A stretch of DNA of 64,000 nt from Acidobacteriota bacterium (GTDB lineage Bacteria > Acidobacteriota > Vicinamibacteria > Vicinamibacterales > CAVVIG01), in the NCBI GenBank assembly GCA_018268955.1, contig JAFDVO010000022.1:62001-126000 (forward strand), read 5' to 3'. Positions 31,627 to 42,967 of the stretch are shown here, one piece after another (position 1 is the stretch's first letter; each line of letters starts with the position of its first letter). The notes below the pieces were generated by a model. The model did not search any database and had not been told where the DNA came from. It was given only the letters and a program-made list of their open reading frames with translations. The translations under genes and the position numbers were made by a program.

Positions 31627-31837
31627 GCTGATCCTTCGCAGGAGTCGACGATCGCGCGGGCAGGGGTCCTCAGGACGATTCCCGGCTCAACCGCGCGAAG
31701 GTGACGGGGTAATCGGCACGCGAGCCCAGCAGCCACAGTGCGCCGCAGACAACCTTGGAGTCTCATCGTCACGTTCTCTGCACGTTGCGGCAGTGGAACG
31801 GCGGGCCGCCGCTGGGATGGTTGCCCGATCTGCCGAT

Positions 31838-33463
31838 ATGCGGAACGTGAGTCACGCGAGTTCTTCGAGCAGCATCGGCCCGTCGGCTGCGTCCGCGTCG
31901 CAGACGATCCGGCTCCTCTGGGTTGGCGATTCCGTCGAGGCGCTACGCTTCGTTGCCGTGCATGGCCTGCCGGTGCACGTCTCGCCCTCGAGCCCCAGTT
32001 CGCTGGCCGTCGACCTGAAGCGCATGGCCGGACACTGCGATGGGGTCGTGATCGACACGGCCGCATCATCATGCGCCGACGCCGCGCTCCAGGCCGAGCA
32101 CGAAGCGCCGGACGTGCCGATTGTGGTGCTCATCTCCCCCGCAGCCGCCCGGAACACGAGTGCAGCGGAGCCGCCCGGCCTCTCGTCGCCGCTGGTCAAG
32201 ACTCCGGACTTCATGCACCACGTGCTCCCCGTGCTGGCGTCGACTCGCGCCAGGCTCGACCTGTTGTCGGCCTTTCGGGGCGCCAGTGAGAGGGAAGCGC
32301 GTCTGCGCTCCATGATCGACACGATGCCCGCCCCCGTCATGTCGGTGGAGCCCTCGGGCCGCGTGCTCGCAGCAAACCGGGCCAGCCTCGAGCTGTTCGG
32401 CGCCGAACATGCGCCTGTCCTGGTTGGCCAGCGCCTCTTCGACTTCGTTGGCACTGATGGGCGTGGCGCAGTCGGAGACCTGCTGTCCGGCGCGGTTGAT
32501 CGTGCAGCGTACGCGCTCGTCCGCATGGATGGACAGTCGCGTCCCGTCGTCGCGCGAGCCGCTGCGTTTGAGCGGCAGGGTGGGGTCGCCCGCCTGATTG
32601 TCTTTCACGAGCAGAGCGATGTGGCGTCGCTGGCTTCTGTGCCGGATGCAGCCTTGGACGAGGGCTGGGAACCGATCACAACCGATGACGACACTGAGAC
32701 CACGTCCGCACACCCTGCGCAGGTGCAGGCGCCATCGCAGGAGCTGATGACGGCGAGGGCGGAGCTGGAAGAGGCGCGACGACACCTTGCCCGTGCCACA
32801 GCCGATTTGGCGGATGTCGTTGGTGACCGCGACAGGCTGACGACGGCTCTGCGTTCGGCGCTGAACGACCTTCAGCGCGTGGGCGCGGATGCTGAGCGGT
32901 GGGAGCGCGCGGCCGCCGAAGCGCGCACCGCCATCGAGACGGAGCGTGCGGCGACCCGTGCGGACCGGGCGGCGGTCGAGCAGCAGCTGCGCGCGGAGAC
33001 GGCGCAGCTCCAGAGTCGGCTGGAGGAAGCGGACGCGGAGCTCGCGAAGTGGCGCGAGGTGCCGCGCGCGGATCGGAACGCCGAGTCGGCGTCCCACGAG
33101 GCCGAGGGGCACGAGCCAACGGGTGCCGAGCGGCGGCGACATCCGCGCATCGCCGAGGCGTTCGAAGGCTGGCGCCTCGGCTTGATCGACACGCCGGTTC
33201 AGATTCAGAACCTCAGCATCGGCGGCTGCTTCGTCGCCTCTTTCTACCCGCCGCCGTCCGAGCCGGTCTACCAGGTGCGCATCGACCTCGGCGCGCACGG
33301 CGTGGTCGAAGTCGACGTGCGCACTGCCTACGTGTCGCCGGAGATCGGGTACGGCGTGCAGTTCATGCGTGTGCCGGAGCAGGCGCGGAGCAGCATCGCC
33401 GCGGCCGTCGCTGCAGGCCATGAAGAGCGGGAGCTGCGCGGCTTCGGCCGCCAGCACGCCTGA
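31838..33463 (+). CDS. Receiver-like, PAS, coiled-coil and PilZ multidomain protein
   Basis: About 541 residues from ATG 31838 (ATG 31817 is also possible; the frame is open to 31625 but its first part reads as noncoding). Order: a receiver-like domain without a clear phosphoacceptor (IRLLWVGDSVEALRFVAVHG), a PAS domain (LRSMIDTMPAPVMSVEPSG, then VLAANRASLELFG), an Ala/Glu/Arg-rich coiled coil of about 170 residues, and a C-terminal PilZ domain (RRRHPRIAE then IQNLSIGGCFVASFY) that keeps the RxxxR and NxSxxG motifs for cyclic di-GMP. It is cytosolic. Probably a sensor whose output depends on c-di-GMP. Confidence 0.75.
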   Translation: MRNVSHASSSSSIGPSAASASQTIRLLWVGDSVEALRFVAVHGLPVHVSPSSPSSLAVDLKRMAGHCDGVVIDTAASSCADAALQAEHEAPDVPIVVLISPAAARNTSAAEPPGLSSPLVKTPDFMHHVLPVLASTRARLDLLSAFRGASEREARLRSMIDTMPAPVMSVEPSGRVLAANRASLELFGAEHAPVLVGQRLFDFVGTDGRGAVGDLLSGAVDRAAYALVRMDGQSRPVVARAAAFERQGGVARLIVFHEQSDVASLASVPDAALDEGWEPITTDDDTETTSAHPAQVQAPSQELMTARAELEEARRHLARATADLADVVGDRDRLTTALRSALNDLQRVGADAERWERAAAEARTAIETERAATRADRAAVEQQLRAETAQLQSRLEEADAELAKWREVPRADRNAESASHEAEGHEPTGAERRRHPRIAEAFEGWRLGLIDTPVQIQNLSIGGCFVASFYPPPSEPVYQVRIDLGAHGVVEVDVRTAYVSPEIGYGVQFMRVPEQARSSIAAAVAAGHEERELRGFGRQHA

Positions 33464-33472
33464 TGACGACGA

Positions 33473-34114
33473 CTACTTGGGATACCCGACGGTCTGTGAG
33501 AACAGCACGTCCTGATCGTGCGTAAGGCCCAGCGCCTCCGCGATGGCGTGCCGGTCGATCCACGCACGTATCACAGTCCGGAGGCCGTGCGCCGCCGCAT
33601 AGAGGTACACGTTCTCGCAGATCGCTCCGGCGGCTGCCGCTGAGTAGAGCTGCCGCTGCGCAGCGGGCACCATCCGCATCCGCGCATGGTCCGACACGTA
33701 GACGAGATCAAGCGGCGCCTCGTCGACGAAGTCCTGGTAGCCGGTGACGCGTCGGACGTCCGAGGACGTGACCCGCGCGAGGGCATTGTGCGCGGCGTCG
33801 TAGAGATACGCCCCTGTCGGAAGCGCGACGTAGACGTCGATCTCCTGTGCGTTGATCGCGGTTGGCGCGGTGCGTCCGCCGTCAGGACGGTTCACGCCGA
33901 AGCCCGCCCACAGGAGGCCGCTCAGCACGTCGAGCGGCAGGGCATCAGGCGCGAAGTCGCGCGATGATCGGCGAGCGGCGAGTGCCTCCATCAGGGGCAT
34001 GCCGCCGTGCGGGTCGACTGCCGGGAGTGCGATGCTGGTCGGCCCTTCGGACGCAGACGGCTTCGGCCGAAGCCGCCCCATCATCCCGAGTACGAGCTTG
34101 CCTGCTGTCGTCAT
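33473..34114 (-). CDS. SagB/nitroreductase-family FMN oxidoreductase
   Basis: 213 residues. The nitroreductase fold is seen in ALAARRSSRDFAPDALPLDV, LLWAGFGVNRPDGGRTAPTA, DVYVALPTGAYLYDAAHNAL and GAICENVYLYAAAHGLRTV. The RTAPTAIN segment and YLYD placement match SagB/ThcOx-type members, which oxidise azolines in peptide modification or act as stand-alone reductases. No cyclodehydratase gene is nearby, so a stand-alone enzyme is more likely. The first 25 residues may be a membrane-near or leader segment (KLVLGMMGRLRPK). ATG 34114 has GGAGG 7 bp upstream. Confidence 0.82.
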   Translation of the reverse strand: MTTAGKLVLGMMGRLRPKPSASEGPTSIALPAVDPHGGMPLMEALAARRSSRDFAPDALPLDVLSGLLWAGFGVNRPDGGRTAPTAINAQEIDVYVALPTGAYLYDAAHNALARVTSSDVRRVTGYQDFVDEAPLDLVYVSDHARMRMVPAAQRQLYSAAAAGAICENVYLYAAAHGLRTVIRAWIDRHAIAEALGLTHDQDVLFSQTVGYPK

Positions 34115-34186
34115 GACACACCTCCGTCATCGGTGCGCTGGGTGGGGCTGTCTCCTCACACCATACACCCACAGGCGCTTCGCACC

Positions 34187-34210
34187 GGCTCCGGGTTTCA
34201 GGCTCCGGGC
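34187..34210. repeat. Short heptamer array (GGCTCCG family)
   Basis: GGCTCCG, GGTTTCA, GGCTCCG and GGCC, ending 3 bp from the purL stop codon. The unit family is the same as at 59491-59540. Confidence 0.6.
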
Positions 34211-34213
34211 CGA

Positions 34214-37200
34214 TCAGCCCAGCCAGACGCGTGCGTTGCGGAAGATACGCATCCAGCCGCCATCCTCGCCCCAGCCCTCGGGTGCCCACGAGTGCTGCAC
34301 GGTGCGGAAGACCCGTTCTGGATGCGGCATGGTGATGGTGGCGCGACCGTCGGCTGAACAGACTGCCGCGATGGCCGCAGGCGAGCCGTTTGGATTGGCG
34401 GGGTAGACCTGCGTTGCGCGCCCACGCGTGTCGACATACCGCAAGGCCACGCCGTGCTGCTGTTCGAGTGAGGGCAACAGGTCATCCGCGCGGAACTCCG
34501 CCCGCCCCTCGCCGTGGGCAACGACGATTGGGAGGATGGAGCCATGCATGCCGGCGAGAAGGACCGACGGACTCTGTTCGACGCGCACGAGGGCGACGCG
34601 CGCCTCGTACTGCTCCGACAAGTTCCGCACGAACTTCGGCCAGTGCGTGGTGCCCGGAATGATCTCGTGCAGGTTGGCCATCATCTGGCAGCCGTTGCAG
34701 CTGCCGAAGCTGAAGGTGTCGGGCCGGTTGAAGAACGCCTCGAACTGATCGCGTGCACGCGCGTTGAACAGGATGGTCTTGGCCCATCCTTCGCCCGCGC
34801 CGAGCACGTCGCCATACGAGAACCCGCCGCAGGCCGCGAGCCCCTTGAAGGTCGTCAGGTCCACGCGACCACCCAGGATGTCGCTCATGTGGACATCGAA
34901 CGCGTCGAAGCCCGCGCGTTCGAACCCGGCTGCCATCTCGTACTGGCTGTTCACCCCCTGCTCGCGCAGGATGGCGACGCGGGGCCGCGCGCCAACGTTC
35001 ACGAACGGCGCGGTGAGGTCCTCGGCCGGATCGAACGTGAGCGTGGCCGACAGGCCCGGGTCGTCGGCGTCCAGCAGCGTGTCGTACTCCTGACGCGCAC
35101 ACGCCGGGTTGTCCCGCAGGCTCTGCATCGTGAAGCTCAACTCGGCCCAGGCGCGGTGCAGGTCCACGCGCGACCCGCGGTAGCACTCCTCTGAGTCGAA
35201 GACGATGCGGATGTCAGTGCCGGGGTCCGGGCGTCCGAGCACGTGCGTCATCGAAGCGAGTCCCGCAGCGGCCAGTCGCCGCGTGACTTCGGCCACGTCG
35301 GCCGTGCGCACCTGGATGACGGCACCGAGTTCCTCGCTGAAGAGAGCAGCCGTCGGCGTGTCGCCCAGCGTTGTGACGTCGACATCAAGGCCGCAGTGGC
35401 CGGCGAACGCCATCTCGGTGAGCGTGGCGAACAGGCCGCCGTCGGACCGGTCGTGGTAGGCGACGAGCAGGCGATCCCGCAGGCACGACTGGATGACGTC
35501 GAAGAACGCCACGAGCCGTGTCGGCTCGTCGAGGTCCGGGACCTCGTCCCCGACCTGCCCCCATGCCTGCGCCAGCGCTGACCCGCCGAGCCGGTTGCGG
35601 CCCGCGCCGAGGTCAATCAGCAGCAGCGCGCCGTCGATATCCGGCCGCAGCTGTGGAGTAACCGACAGCCGCACATCCGGCACGGGTGCGAACGCGGACA
35701 CAATTAGTGACAGCGGGGCGGTGACCGACTTGGCCTGGCCGTCGACGGTCCAGCGCGTGTGCATGGACATCGAGTCCTTGCCCACGGGGATCACAACGCC
35801 GAGGGCAGGGCAGAGTTCCATGCCGACCGCACGCACCGTCTCGAACAGCGCCTGGTCCTGGCCTGGTTGACCGGCCGCGGCCATCCAGTTCGCGGACAGC
35901 TTGATGTCCTTCAGGGCATCGATCCGGGCGCTCGCGATGTTCGTGATCGCCTCGGCGACGGCCATCCGCCCCGAGGCTGGTGCATCGACGAGCGCGAGCG
36001 GGGTGCGTTCGCCCATGGCCATCGCCTCGCCGATGTAGGCGTCGTAGCTCGTCAACGTCACGCCCGCGTCTGCGACAGGCACCTGCCACGGGCCGACCAT
36101 CTGGTCGCGGTGCACGAGCCCGGTGACCGTGCGATCGCCGATCGTGACGAGGAAGCCCTTGGCCGCCACCGACGGCACGCGCAGCACACGCTCTGCAGCC
36201 TGAGCGACGCTGACGCCCTCCAGCGCCAGCGGCTCGCGAACCGGAGACTGCCTCTCGAAGGCGCGCGCCATCCGCGGCGGCTTGCCGAAGAGGACCGACA
36301 GCGGCAGATCCACCGGGTTGCTGCCGAGTTGCGGATCGGCCACGTGCAGGCTCGGGTCCTCGAGCGCTTCGCCCACCACCGCGAATGGGCAGCGTTCGCG
36401 CTCGCAGATCACGCGGAAGGTGTCGATGTCCTCCGGCGCTATGGCGAGGACGTAGCGCTCCTGCGCCTCATTGCACCAGATCTCGAGCGGCGAGAGCGAC
36501 GCGTCAGCGCTCGGCACGCGCCGCAGGTCGATCCGGGCACCGCGGCCACCATCCTTCACGAGCTCCGGAAGCGCGTTCGACAGGCCGCCGGCGCCGACGT
36601 CGTGGATGAAGCGGATCGGGTTGCGGTCCCCGAGCTGCCAGCAGCGATCGATCACTTCCTGACAGCGGTGTTCCATCTCGGCGTTGTCACGCTGGACGGA
36701 CGCGAAGTCGAGATCGGCGTCGCTCGCGCCGGAGGTCATCGAGGACGCTGCACCGCCGCCGAGGCCAATCAGCATCGCCGGTCCGCCGAGGACGACGAGC
36801 AGCGAGCCGGCCGGCATGTCGCGCTTGTGGACGTGCGCCTCGCGGATGTTGCCGAGGCCGCCCGCAATCATGATCGGCTTGTGGTAGCCCCACACGCGGT
36901 CGCCGTCCGACTGCTCGAGCGTGCGGAAGTAACCACAGATGGCGGGGCGCCCGAACTCATTGTTGAACGCGGCCGCGCCAATCGGGCCGTCCAACATGAT
37001 CTGCAGTGCGGACACGATCCGATCCGGCTTGCCGTAGCCGTGCTCCCAGGGCTGCTCGAGCCCGGGAACGTTCAGGTTCGAGACGCTGAAGCCGACGAGC
37101 CCCGCCTTCGGCCGAGCGCCGCAGCCGACGGCGCCTTCATCGCGGATCTCGCCACCGGATCCGGTTGAGGCGCCCGGGTACGGCGCAATCGCGGTCGGGT

Positions 37201-38095
37201 GGTTGTGCGTTTCGACCTTCATCATGATGTGCACCGGCTCATCCTGGAAGGCGAAGCGCCCCGACTCCGGGTCGGGGAAGAAGCGGCGTGCCTGATGCCC
37301 GCGGATGACGGCGGCATTGTCGGCGTAGGCACTCAGGACGTCAGGATCGGCGGCGACCTGGTGGGTGTTGCGGATCATCGCGAAGAGGCTCTTCGCCTGC
37401 TCCTTGCCGTCGATCGTCCAGCTCGCGTTGAAGATCTTGTGGCGGCAATGCTCGCTGTTCGCCTGCGCGAACATCATCAACTCGACATCGGTGGGGTTGC
37501 GGCCGAGGCCGGTGAACGCCGTGACGAGATACTCGATTTCGTCCGCAGCGAGCGCAAAACCGCGTTCCTGGTTCGCGCGCTCGAGGGCGGCGCGTCCGCC
37601 GCCGAGAACGTCGACCGTGAGAAGTGGCCGTGCCTCACCTTGCTCGAACAGCCGTGCCGCGTCGTCCAGATGGAACAAGACCGTCTCCACCATGCGGTCG
37701 TGCAGGTGCGCGGCGACGAGCGAGCGCGCTTCGGCGCTCAGGGCAACGGTGGTGTCGACGTAGTAGGCCACCCCGCGTTCCACGCGCCGGACCTGCGCCA
37801 GCCCGGCATTGTGGACGATATCCGAGGCCTTGCTCGACCAGGGAGACTGCGTGCCCGGGCGGGGGACGACGAGGAACAGCTCTCCGCGTTCGTCGGCCGG
37901 TGCGCGCCGGGGGCCGTACTCGAGGAGCCGCTCCAGCACGTTGCGGGCTGTCGAATCCAGCGGTGCGGTGACGTCCGCGAAGTGAATGAACCTGGCGCTC
38001 AGGCCTCGAATGCCGGCGGCTTCACCGCCGAGCCTGGCGTGCAGACGTTGCAGACGGAACGGGGACAGAGCGGACGGGCCCGGCAGTATCAGCAT
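34214..38095 (-). CDS. purL: Phosphoribosylformylglycinamidine synthase, single-chain type
   Basis: 1293 residues, the length of the long PurL found in E. coli and eukaryotes, in which synthetase and glutaminase are fused; many other bacteria use separate PurS, PurQ and PurL. It converts FGAR, ATP and glutamine to FGAM in purine synthesis. The N-terminal PurS-like part is followed by [35 protein letters not shown] and [20 protein letters not shown]; the C-terminal class I glutaminase has [11 protein letters not shown] (nucleophile Cys) and [17 protein letters not shown] (His, Glu). ATG 38095. It stands alone, divergent from the redox operon. Confidence 0.96.
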   Translation of the reverse strand: MLILPGPSALSPFRLQRLHARLGGEAAGIRGLSARFIHFADVTAPLDSTARNVLERLLEYGPRRAPADERGELFLVVPRPGTQSPWSSKASDIVHNAGLAQVRRVERGVAYYVDTTVALSAEARSLVAAHLHDRMVETVLFHLDDAARLFEQGEARPLLTVDVLGGGRAALERANQERGFALAADEIEYLVTAFTGLGRNPTDVELMMFAQANSEHCRHKIFNASWTIDGKEQAKSLFAMIRNTHQVAADPDVLSAYADNAAVIRGHQARRFFPDPESGRFAFQDEPVHIMMKVETHNHPTAIAPYPGASTGSGGEIRDEGAVGCGARPKAGLVGFSVSNLNVPGLEQPWEHGYGKPDRIVSALQIMLDGPIGAAAFNNEFGRPAICGYFRTLEQSDGDRVWGYHKPIMIAGGLGNIREAHVHKRDMPAGSLLVVLGGPAMLIGLGGGAASSMTSGASDADLDFASVQRDNAEMEHRCQEVIDRCWQLGDRNPIRFIHDVGAGGLSNALPELVKDGGRGARIDLRRVPSADASLSPLEIWCNEAQERYVLAIAPEDIDTFRVICERERCPFAVVGEALEDPSLHVADPQLGSNPVDLPLSVLFGKPPRMARAFERQSPVREPLALEGVSVAQAAERVLRVPSVAAKGFLVTIGDRTVTGLVHRDQMVGPWQVPVADAGVTLTSYDAYIGEAMAMGERTPLALVDAPASGRMAVAEAITNIASARIDALKDIKLSANWMAAAGQPGQDQALFETVRAVGMELCPALGVVIPVGKDSMSMHTRWTVDGQAKSVTAPLSLIVSAFAPVPDVRLSVTPQLRPDIDGALLLIDLGAGRNRLGGSALAQAWGQVGDEVPDLDEPTRLVAFFDVIQSCLRDRLLVAYHDRSDGGLFATLTEMAFAGHCGLDVDVTTLGDTPTAALFSEELGAVIQVRTADVAEVTRRLAAAGLASMTHVLGRPDPGTDIRIVFDSEECYRGSRVDLHRAWAELSFTMQSLRDNPACARQEYDTLLDADDPGLSATLTFDPAEDLTAPFVNVGARPRVAILREQGVNSQYEMAAGFERAGFDAFDVHMSDILGGRVDLTTFKGLAACGGFSYGDVLGAGEGWAKTILFNARARDQFEAFFNRPDTFSFGSCNGCQMMANLHEIIPGTTHWPKFVRNLSEQYEARVALVRVEQSPSVLLAGMHGSILPIVVAHGEGRAEFRADDLLPSLEQQHGVALRYVDTRGRATQVYPANPNGSPAAIAAVCSADGRATITMPHPERVFRTVQHSWAPEGWGEDGGWMRIFRNARVWLG

Positions 38096-38173
38096 GTGGT
38101 GTGGGTCTGGTGGCGCGGGGAGTCAGCCGGCCTCAGCTGATTATCGCGTACGGGGTCGACTCAGGGCATGTGC

Positions 38174-38195
38174 CCGCCGTGGTGAACCACGGCGG
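38174..38195. other. Perfect 9-bp stem with TGAA loop in the purL upstream region
   Basis: CCGCCGTGG, loop TGAA, CCACGGCGG, about 80 bp upstream of the purL start and 126 bp upstream of the redox operon. It has no T-run. It may be a regulatory hairpin or an operator; nothing else is recognisable in the 226-bp gap. Confidence 0.4.
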
Positions 38196-38321
38196 CGCTC
38201 GCGCGCTGGCGCGGGCCGTTGGCGCGACGACGAATCAGGCGACTTCGAACGACGCATACACGAGGTGATCCGCACGCCAGAGGTTGCTATTCAGCCGACA
38301 GTGCAAGTAGTGTGAGGCGCA

Positions 38322-39389
38322 ATGCGCGTGTCGGCTGACAAGCGAGTGGCTGCGACCCTGGCTTCAGTGGCGACGCTCGTGCTGGCGGCGCTCATCGTTG
38401 TCGGCTCCCGCAATCTCAATCACTTCGACGCCGCGCTCGTCGGTTACACGTTCGCGACGCTCTTCGCGACCTTTGGCGTCACGTATCGATATGCGATGTG
38501 GCTGCGGCGCCCGCCGACACGGATGTACTGGCGCCGCGGCTGGTCGGTGTTTACCACCCCAGCCCACCTCACATTGAACCTCGCCGAGGCCGTGAAGCGG
38601 TTCAGCCTCGCATTCGTCGCCAATCGATTCATCTTCCGTCGCGGCCGCCTGCGCGGGGCGGCTCACGGGCTGATCATGTGGGGCTGCATCCTGGCTGCGG
38701 CGATCACGTTCCCACTAGTGTGGGGATGGATCCACTTCGAGAGTGTGCCCGGCCGGCTCGACCTGTACCAGACGTTCGTGTTCGGGGTGCCGACACTGAC
38801 GTTCGCCATCGACTCATGGCTGGCGTTCGGCATCTTCCATGGTCTCGTGTGGTCCGCGCTGCTGGTGATTGCAGGCGTGATGCTCGCGTTCAGGCGCCGC
38901 ATGGTCGACCACGCGGCAGTGACGCTGCAGCTCTTCGGCCAGGACATCCTGCCGCTCATCCTGCTGTTCGCCGTGAGCCTCACCGGGTTGATGCTGACGG
39001 CGAGCTACACCTGGATGAAAGGCTACGGCTACGACTTCCTCGCCATCGTCCACGCCGTGACGGTCATCGTGACGCTGTTGTACCTGCCGTTCGGCAAGTT
39101 GTTCCACATCTTCCAGCGCCCGGCGCAGATCGGCGTGAGCTTCTACAAGGACGCAGGGCGGCGACAGGACCAGGCGCGGTGCGCGCGCTGCGCCCAGCCG
39201 TACGCGTCCGCCATGATGATCCGCGACCTCATCGTGGTCGAACGAGACCTTGGCTTCTCCTACGAGATGCCGGGCGATGACGCGGCCCACTATCAGCAGG
39301 TCTGCCCGCGCTGCCGTCGCGCGCTCTTCGGGCTCGCGCAGGGGCGTGCCTGGGCCGACCGCCTGACCGACCGCCTCCACGAGGGCTGA
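38322..39389 (+). CDS. Membrane cytochrome-b-like subunit with C-terminal CxxC pairs
   Basis: 355 residues. About six to seven hydrophobic helices span residues 10-265, with several histidines ([31 protein letters not shown]) placed as in NarI/DsrM-type quinol-oxidising b-type cytochromes. The C-terminus is cytosolic-looking and holds two CxxC motifs, CARCAQP and CPRCRRA, about 45 residues apart, which could bind zinc or an iron-sulfur centre. It opens a six-gene operon with a molybdoenzyme and a ferredoxin subunit, so it probably passes electrons between the quinone pool and them. GAGG lies before ATG 38322. Confidence 0.68.
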   Translation: MRVSADKRVAATLASVATLVLAALIVVGSRNLNHFDAALVGYTFATLFATFGVTYRYAMWLRRPPTRMYWRRGWSVFTTPAHLTLNLAEAVKRFSLAFVANRFIFRRGRLRGAAHGLIMWGCILAAAITFPLVWGWIHFESVPGRLDLYQTFVFGVPTLTFAIDSWLAFGIFHGLVWSALLVIAGVMLAFRRRMVDHAAVTLQLFGQDILPLILLFAVSLTGLMLTASYTWMKGYGYDFLAIVHAVTVIVTLLYLPFGKLFHIFQRPAQIGVSFYKDAGRRQDQARCARCAQPYASAMMIRDLIVVERDLGFSYEMPGDDAAHYQQVCPRCRRALFGLAQGRAWADRLTDRLHEG

Positions 39390-39394
39390 CGACC

Positions 39395-41665
39395 GTGGCC
39401 ACGATTCCCGTCGATCCTTTGAAGATCATCGAACGCTACGGGCCGCACCGCTCCGCGATGAGCGGCGTGCGGCTGTCGACGACGGCGGAGCCTGACCGGC
39501 TCGTGCGCACCCATTGCTGCTTCTGCGGCCAGCAGTGCGGCGTGCAGCTGAAGGTGCTCGACAACCAGGTCATCGGGTTCGAGCCGTGGGAGGAGTTCCC
39601 GTTCAACCGGGGCATGCTCTGTCCGAAAGGCGTGAAGCGCTACCTCCAGGGTGCGCATCCCGACCGACTGACGACGGCGCTTGAACGGGACCCCAGCGCG
39701 GAGCACGGCTTCCGTCAGCTGGCGTACGACGCGGCGATTGCCAGGGTCGCGCGTGAGATTGCCCGCGTGCAGGAGGCGCACGGCGCAGGCGCCGTTGCCG
39801 TGCTGAGCGGCGCGAGCCTGACCACCGAGAAGACCTACCTGATGGGGAAGTTCGCACGGGTCTGCCTGCGGACGCCATACATCGACTACAACGGTCGTCT
39901 GTGCATGGTGAGCGCAGGGGCGGCGAACAAGAAGGCGTTCGGCATCGACCGCACGACGAACCCGTGGTCGGACATGGTCGGCACCGACGTGGTGTGGGTT
40001 GCAGGCTCGAACGTGGCCGAGTGCTCGCCCATCACGACGAATTACCTCTGGCAGGCGCGTGAGCTCGGGGCAAAGATCATCGTTCAGGATCCCCGCATCA
40101 CCCCGATTGCGCGGACGTGCGACCTGTTCCTGCCGGTGCGCCCCGGACGGGATGCGGCGCTTTTCGCTGGCGTGCTGCGGCTGATGATCGAGCGGGGGTG
40201 GATCGATCAGGCGTTCATCGAGGCGCACACCGTCGGCTTCGATCAGGTTGCCGCCTACTGCGATCAGTGGACGCTCGCACGCACGGCGGAGACCAGCGGC
40301 GTACCCGAGCGCTCGATCGTCCAGGCCGCCGAGTGGTGGGGAACTGCCAGGACGAGCTTCCTCTTCCACGCGCGCGGCATCGAACACCACTCGAACGGCG
40401 TCCAGAACGTGCTCGGCGCGATCAATCTGGTGCTCGCGAGCGGCCGGATCGGCAAGCCGAAGAGCGGCTACGGCACGATTACCGGGCAGGCGAACGGGCA
40501 GGGCGGCCGTGAGCACGGGCAGAAGTGCGACCAGCTGCCAGGCTGGCGTGACATCGCGAACCCGGAACACCGTCGGCACATCGCCGGCATCTGGGACGTA
40601 GATGAGGCGTCAATCCCGGGCCCGGGCGTCGACGCGTATGAGCTGTTCCGCAAGATCGACCGCGGCGAAATCAAGGCGCTCCTCTCGATCTGCTTCAACC
40701 CCAAGGTATCGCTGCCCGACAGCGGCTTCGTCACGCGCGCGCTCGAGAAGCTGGAGTTCTACGGAGCCATCGACTTCTTCCTGAACGACACCGCTCGCCA
40801 CGCGGACATCGTCCTGCCAGGGAGCCTCCAGGAGGAGGACGAAGGAACCGTGACGCAGGTCGAAGGGCGCGTCATCAAGATCAACAAGGCCATCGATCCA
40901 CCGGGAGACGCGAAGCAGGACTGGCGCATCATCCAGGACATTGCGCGCGCGCTGGACCGTCCGCACGGGTTCACCTTCGACAGTCCGCGCGCGATCTTCG
41001 AGGAGCTCCGTCGCGCCAGCAAGGGCGGCGTGGCCGACTACTCCGGCATCACGTGGGAGAAGGTGGAGGCGCAGATGGGCGTCTTCTGGCCGTGCTACAG
41101 CGAGGACCCGCAGACCGGCGAGCCGATCGATCATCCGGGGACCCCGCGCCTCTTCGAGCCGGGCAGCTACAACCCGGTCGCGAAGGGTGCCGGACCGTTC
41201 TACTTTCCTGACGGGAAGGCACGGTTCAATGTCGCGGACTATCGACCCGCGGTGGACGATGCGGACGGGGAGTACCCGCTGTTCCTGACGACAGGCCGCG
41301 TCGTGAGCCAGTTCCTGTCGGGGACACAGACGCGGCGCATCGGGCCGCTGGTGAAGCAGTATCCGGAGCCGCGCATAGAACTGCACCCGCGCCTCGCCGA
41401 GCGCCTCGGCATTGCGAGCGGCGACTGGACGACGGTCACGACGCGTCGCGACAGCATCACCCTTCGTGCACTCGTCGTCACCACGATCCGGCCGGACACG
41501 ATCTTCATCCCGTATCACTGGGCAGGCGAGAAGAGCGCCAACAGGCTGACCGTTGCCGCGCAGGATCCGATCAGCAAGATCCCGCAGTACAAGGTCTGCG
41601 GCTGCCGCGTGCGCAAGGCCGACTCTGCACCAGCCTACGCCGCCGTGCTCGAACCGGAGCAGTAG
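39395..41665 (+). CDS. Molybdopterin oxidoreductase, NasA/NarB-like catalytic subunit
   Basis: 756 residues. The N-terminal [4Fe-4S] motif is [14 protein letters not shown] with CPKG about 45 residues on. The bis-MGD core includes [18 protein letters not shown], where the Cys matches the molybdenum ligand of nitrate reductases and formate dehydrogenases, then [12 protein letters not shown] and [20 protein letters not shown]. The C-terminal domain ([28 protein letters not shown]) recalls assimilatory nitrate reductases. There is no twin-arginine signal, so it should be cytoplasmic. Nitrate is the most likely substrate, but the gene set is not a standard Nar, Nap or Nas operon. GTG 39395 is 5 bp after the previous gene. 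Confidence 0.85.
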   Translation: MATIPVDPLKIIERYGPHRSAMSGVRLSTTAEPDRLVRTHCCFCGQQCGVQLKVLDNQVIGFEPWEEFPFNRGMLCPKGVKRYLQGAHPDRLTTALERDPSAEHGFRQLAYDAAIARVAREIARVQEAHGAGAVAVLSGASLTTEKTYLMGKFARVCLRTPYIDYNGRLCMVSAGAANKKAFGIDRTTNPWSDMVGTDVVWVAGSNVAECSPITTNYLWQARELGAKIIVQDPRITPIARTCDLFLPVRPGRDAALFAGVLRLMIERGWIDQAFIEAHTVGFDQVAAYCDQWTLARTAETSGVPERSIVQAAEWWGTARTSFLFHARGIEHHSNGVQNVLGAINLVLASGRIGKPKSGYGTITGQANGQGGREHGQKCDQLPGWRDIANPEHRRHIAGIWDVDEASIPGPGVDAYELFRKIDRGEIKALLSICFNPKVSLPDSGFVTRALEKLEFYGAIDFFLNDTARHADIVLPGSLQEEDEGTVTQVEGRVIKINKAIDPPGDAKQDWRIIQDIARALDRPHGFTFDSPRAIFEELRRASKGGVADYSGITWEKVEAQMGVFWPCYSEDPQTGEPIDHPGTPRLFEPGSYNPVAKGAGPFYFPDGKARFNVADYRPAVDDADGEYPLFLTTGRVVSQFLSGTQTRRIGPLVKQYPEPRIELHPRLAERLGIASGDWTTVTTRRDSITLRALVVTTIRPDTIFIPYHWAGEKSANRLTVAAQDPISKIPQYKVCGCRVRKADSAPAYAAVLEPEQ

Positions 41666-41668
41666 CCG

Positions 41669-42325
41669 ATGGCCAAGCCGCAGGACCTGCATTTCTTCAT
41701 CGACCCGAATCGCTGCATTGGCTGCCAGGCCTGCGTCCAGGCCTGCACCGAGTGCGACACGCATCGCGGCGAATCCATGATTCACCTCGAGTTCGTCGAC
41801 CGCGCCGAGAGCGTGCAGACCGTGCCGGTGGTCTGCATGCACTGCGAGCAGCCCACCTGTGCGGAGGTCTGCCCGGCGGACGCGATCAAGCGGACCGGTG
41901 ACGGTGTCGTGCAATCGGCGCGGAAGCCCCGCTGCATCGCGTGCGGCAACTGCGTCGTCGCATGCCCGTTTGGCGTGCCCGAGCTGTACGAAGACCGGCA
42001 GATCATGATGAAGTGCGACATGTGCTACGACCGCACGAGCGTCGGTCGGAAGCCGATGTGCGCCACTGTCTGCCCGAGCCAGGCGCTCTTCTACGGCACG
42101 CGGGAGCAGGCCGAGCAGCTTCGTCCGATGTCCACCCCCGTGAACCGGTTCCAGTTCGGCCGCCAGACGATCACGACCCGTGTGTTCACGATGATGCCGT
42201 CAGGCCTGGTGTCCTCGCGGCCGTACGTCGATGTCACGGCCGCGATGGCCGAGCAGCCGCGTGAGCGCGCCATCAGGCTGGAGCCGCTGCCCGCCGATGA
42301 CCCGTTCGCCGGAGTGGAGGTGTAG
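41669..42325 (+). CDS. Ferredoxin-type protein with four [4Fe-4S] motifs
   Basis: 218 residues of the HycB/NrfC/FdhB class, which carries electrons between a membrane subunit and a molybdoenzyme. Cysteine clusters in order: [41 protein letters not shown] and CDMCYDR with [13 protein letters not shown]. The C-terminal 60 residues lack cysteine and may anchor or dock the protein. No signal peptide. Its ATG follows the molybdoenzyme stop by 3 bp, and it ends 3 bp before the Rieske gene, so translation is coupled through this operon. Confidence 0.93.
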   Translation: MAKPQDLHFFIDPNRCIGCQACVQACTECDTHRGESMIHLEFVDRAESVQTVPVVCMHCEQPTCAEVCPADAIKRTGDGVVQSARKPRCIACGNCVVACPFGVPELYEDRQIMMKCDMCYDRTSVGRKPMCATVCPSQALFYGTREQAEQLRPMSTPVNRFQFGRQTITTRVFTMMPSGLVSSRPYVDVTAAMAEQPRERAIRLEPLPADDPFAGVEV

Positions 42326-42328
42326 CAG

Positions 42329-42967
42329 ATGAGCGCGTCGCCGACTCCTCCCGTCGATCCCGCCCTCAGCACAGGGTCGCGTTCGGGGCTGACAGGCACG
42401 GCACCTGCCAATCTCTTCAGGCCGCTATCCGATCCTGAGCAGATCACCACGGCGCCGGACTGGCAGCCAGCCTCGGCACAGCCGGCGTGGCGACGGGATT
42501 TCCCGATCGATGTCCCCGAGGACCACTACGTCGAGCGCCGTGAGTTCATGAAGTTCATGGTGCTCACCAGCTTCGCGTTCACCGTGGGGCAGTTCTGGAT
42601 CGCGGCGCAGGCGTGGCTGCGTCGCCGTCGGGCGGATCCGGCAGCGACACGGCTCGGCGCCATCGCGGACGTGCCCGTGGGAACGGCACGCACGTTCAGC
42701 TATCCCACCGCTCACGACCCGTGCATCCTCGCGCGAACCGGTGAACGCACCTTCGTGGCGTATGGCCAGCGCTGCACGCACCTGTCGTGCGCCGTTGTCC
42801 CGGACGTACAGGCCGGGGTCATCCGGTGTCCGTGCCATGACGGTGTGTTCGACCTCGCGACCGGGCGTCCCCTCGCGGGTCCGCCACGCCGTCCGCTGTC
42901 GCTCGTCCGCCTGGAGGTGACGGACGACACCATCTACGCGACCGGCATCGAGGAGCGCACGTCGTGA
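42329..42967 (+). CDS. Rieske [2Fe-2S] protein with Tat-like N-terminal anchor
   Basis: 212 residues. After about 65 residues comes RREFMKFMVLTSFAFTVG, a twin-arginine-like motif followed by one hydrophobic helix, the usual way Rieske proteins are inserted and exposed outside the inner membrane. The cluster ligands are in CTHLSCAV and CPCHDGVFDLATG (C, H, C, H). Rieske proteins pass electrons in quinol oxidases such as cytochrome bc complexes. Being in one operon with a cytoplasmic molybdoenzyme is unusual. Its last codons overlap the following small gene by 4 bp. Confidence 0.88.
   Translation: MSASPTPPVDPALSTGSRSGLTGTAPANLFRPLSDPEQITTAPDWQPASAQPAWRRDFPIDVPEDHYVERREFMKFMVLTSFAFTVGQFWIAAQAWLRRRRADPAATRLGAIADVPVGTARTFSYPTAHDPCILARTGERTFVAYGQRCTHLSCAVVPDVQAGVIRCPCHDGVFDLATGRPLAGPPRRPLSLVRLEVTDDTIYATGIEERTS

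Noticed and set aside
31625..31837. First 71 codons of the PAS/PilZ frame
   Set aside because: Arg/Ser-rich noncoding-like translation directly opposite the start of the divergent PilZ gene; no ribosome binding site.
33473..34114. Thiazole/oxazole-modified peptide cluster suggested by the SagB-like gene
   Set aside because: No cyclodehydratase (YcaO), precursor peptide or partner is visible within the surrounding 5 kb.
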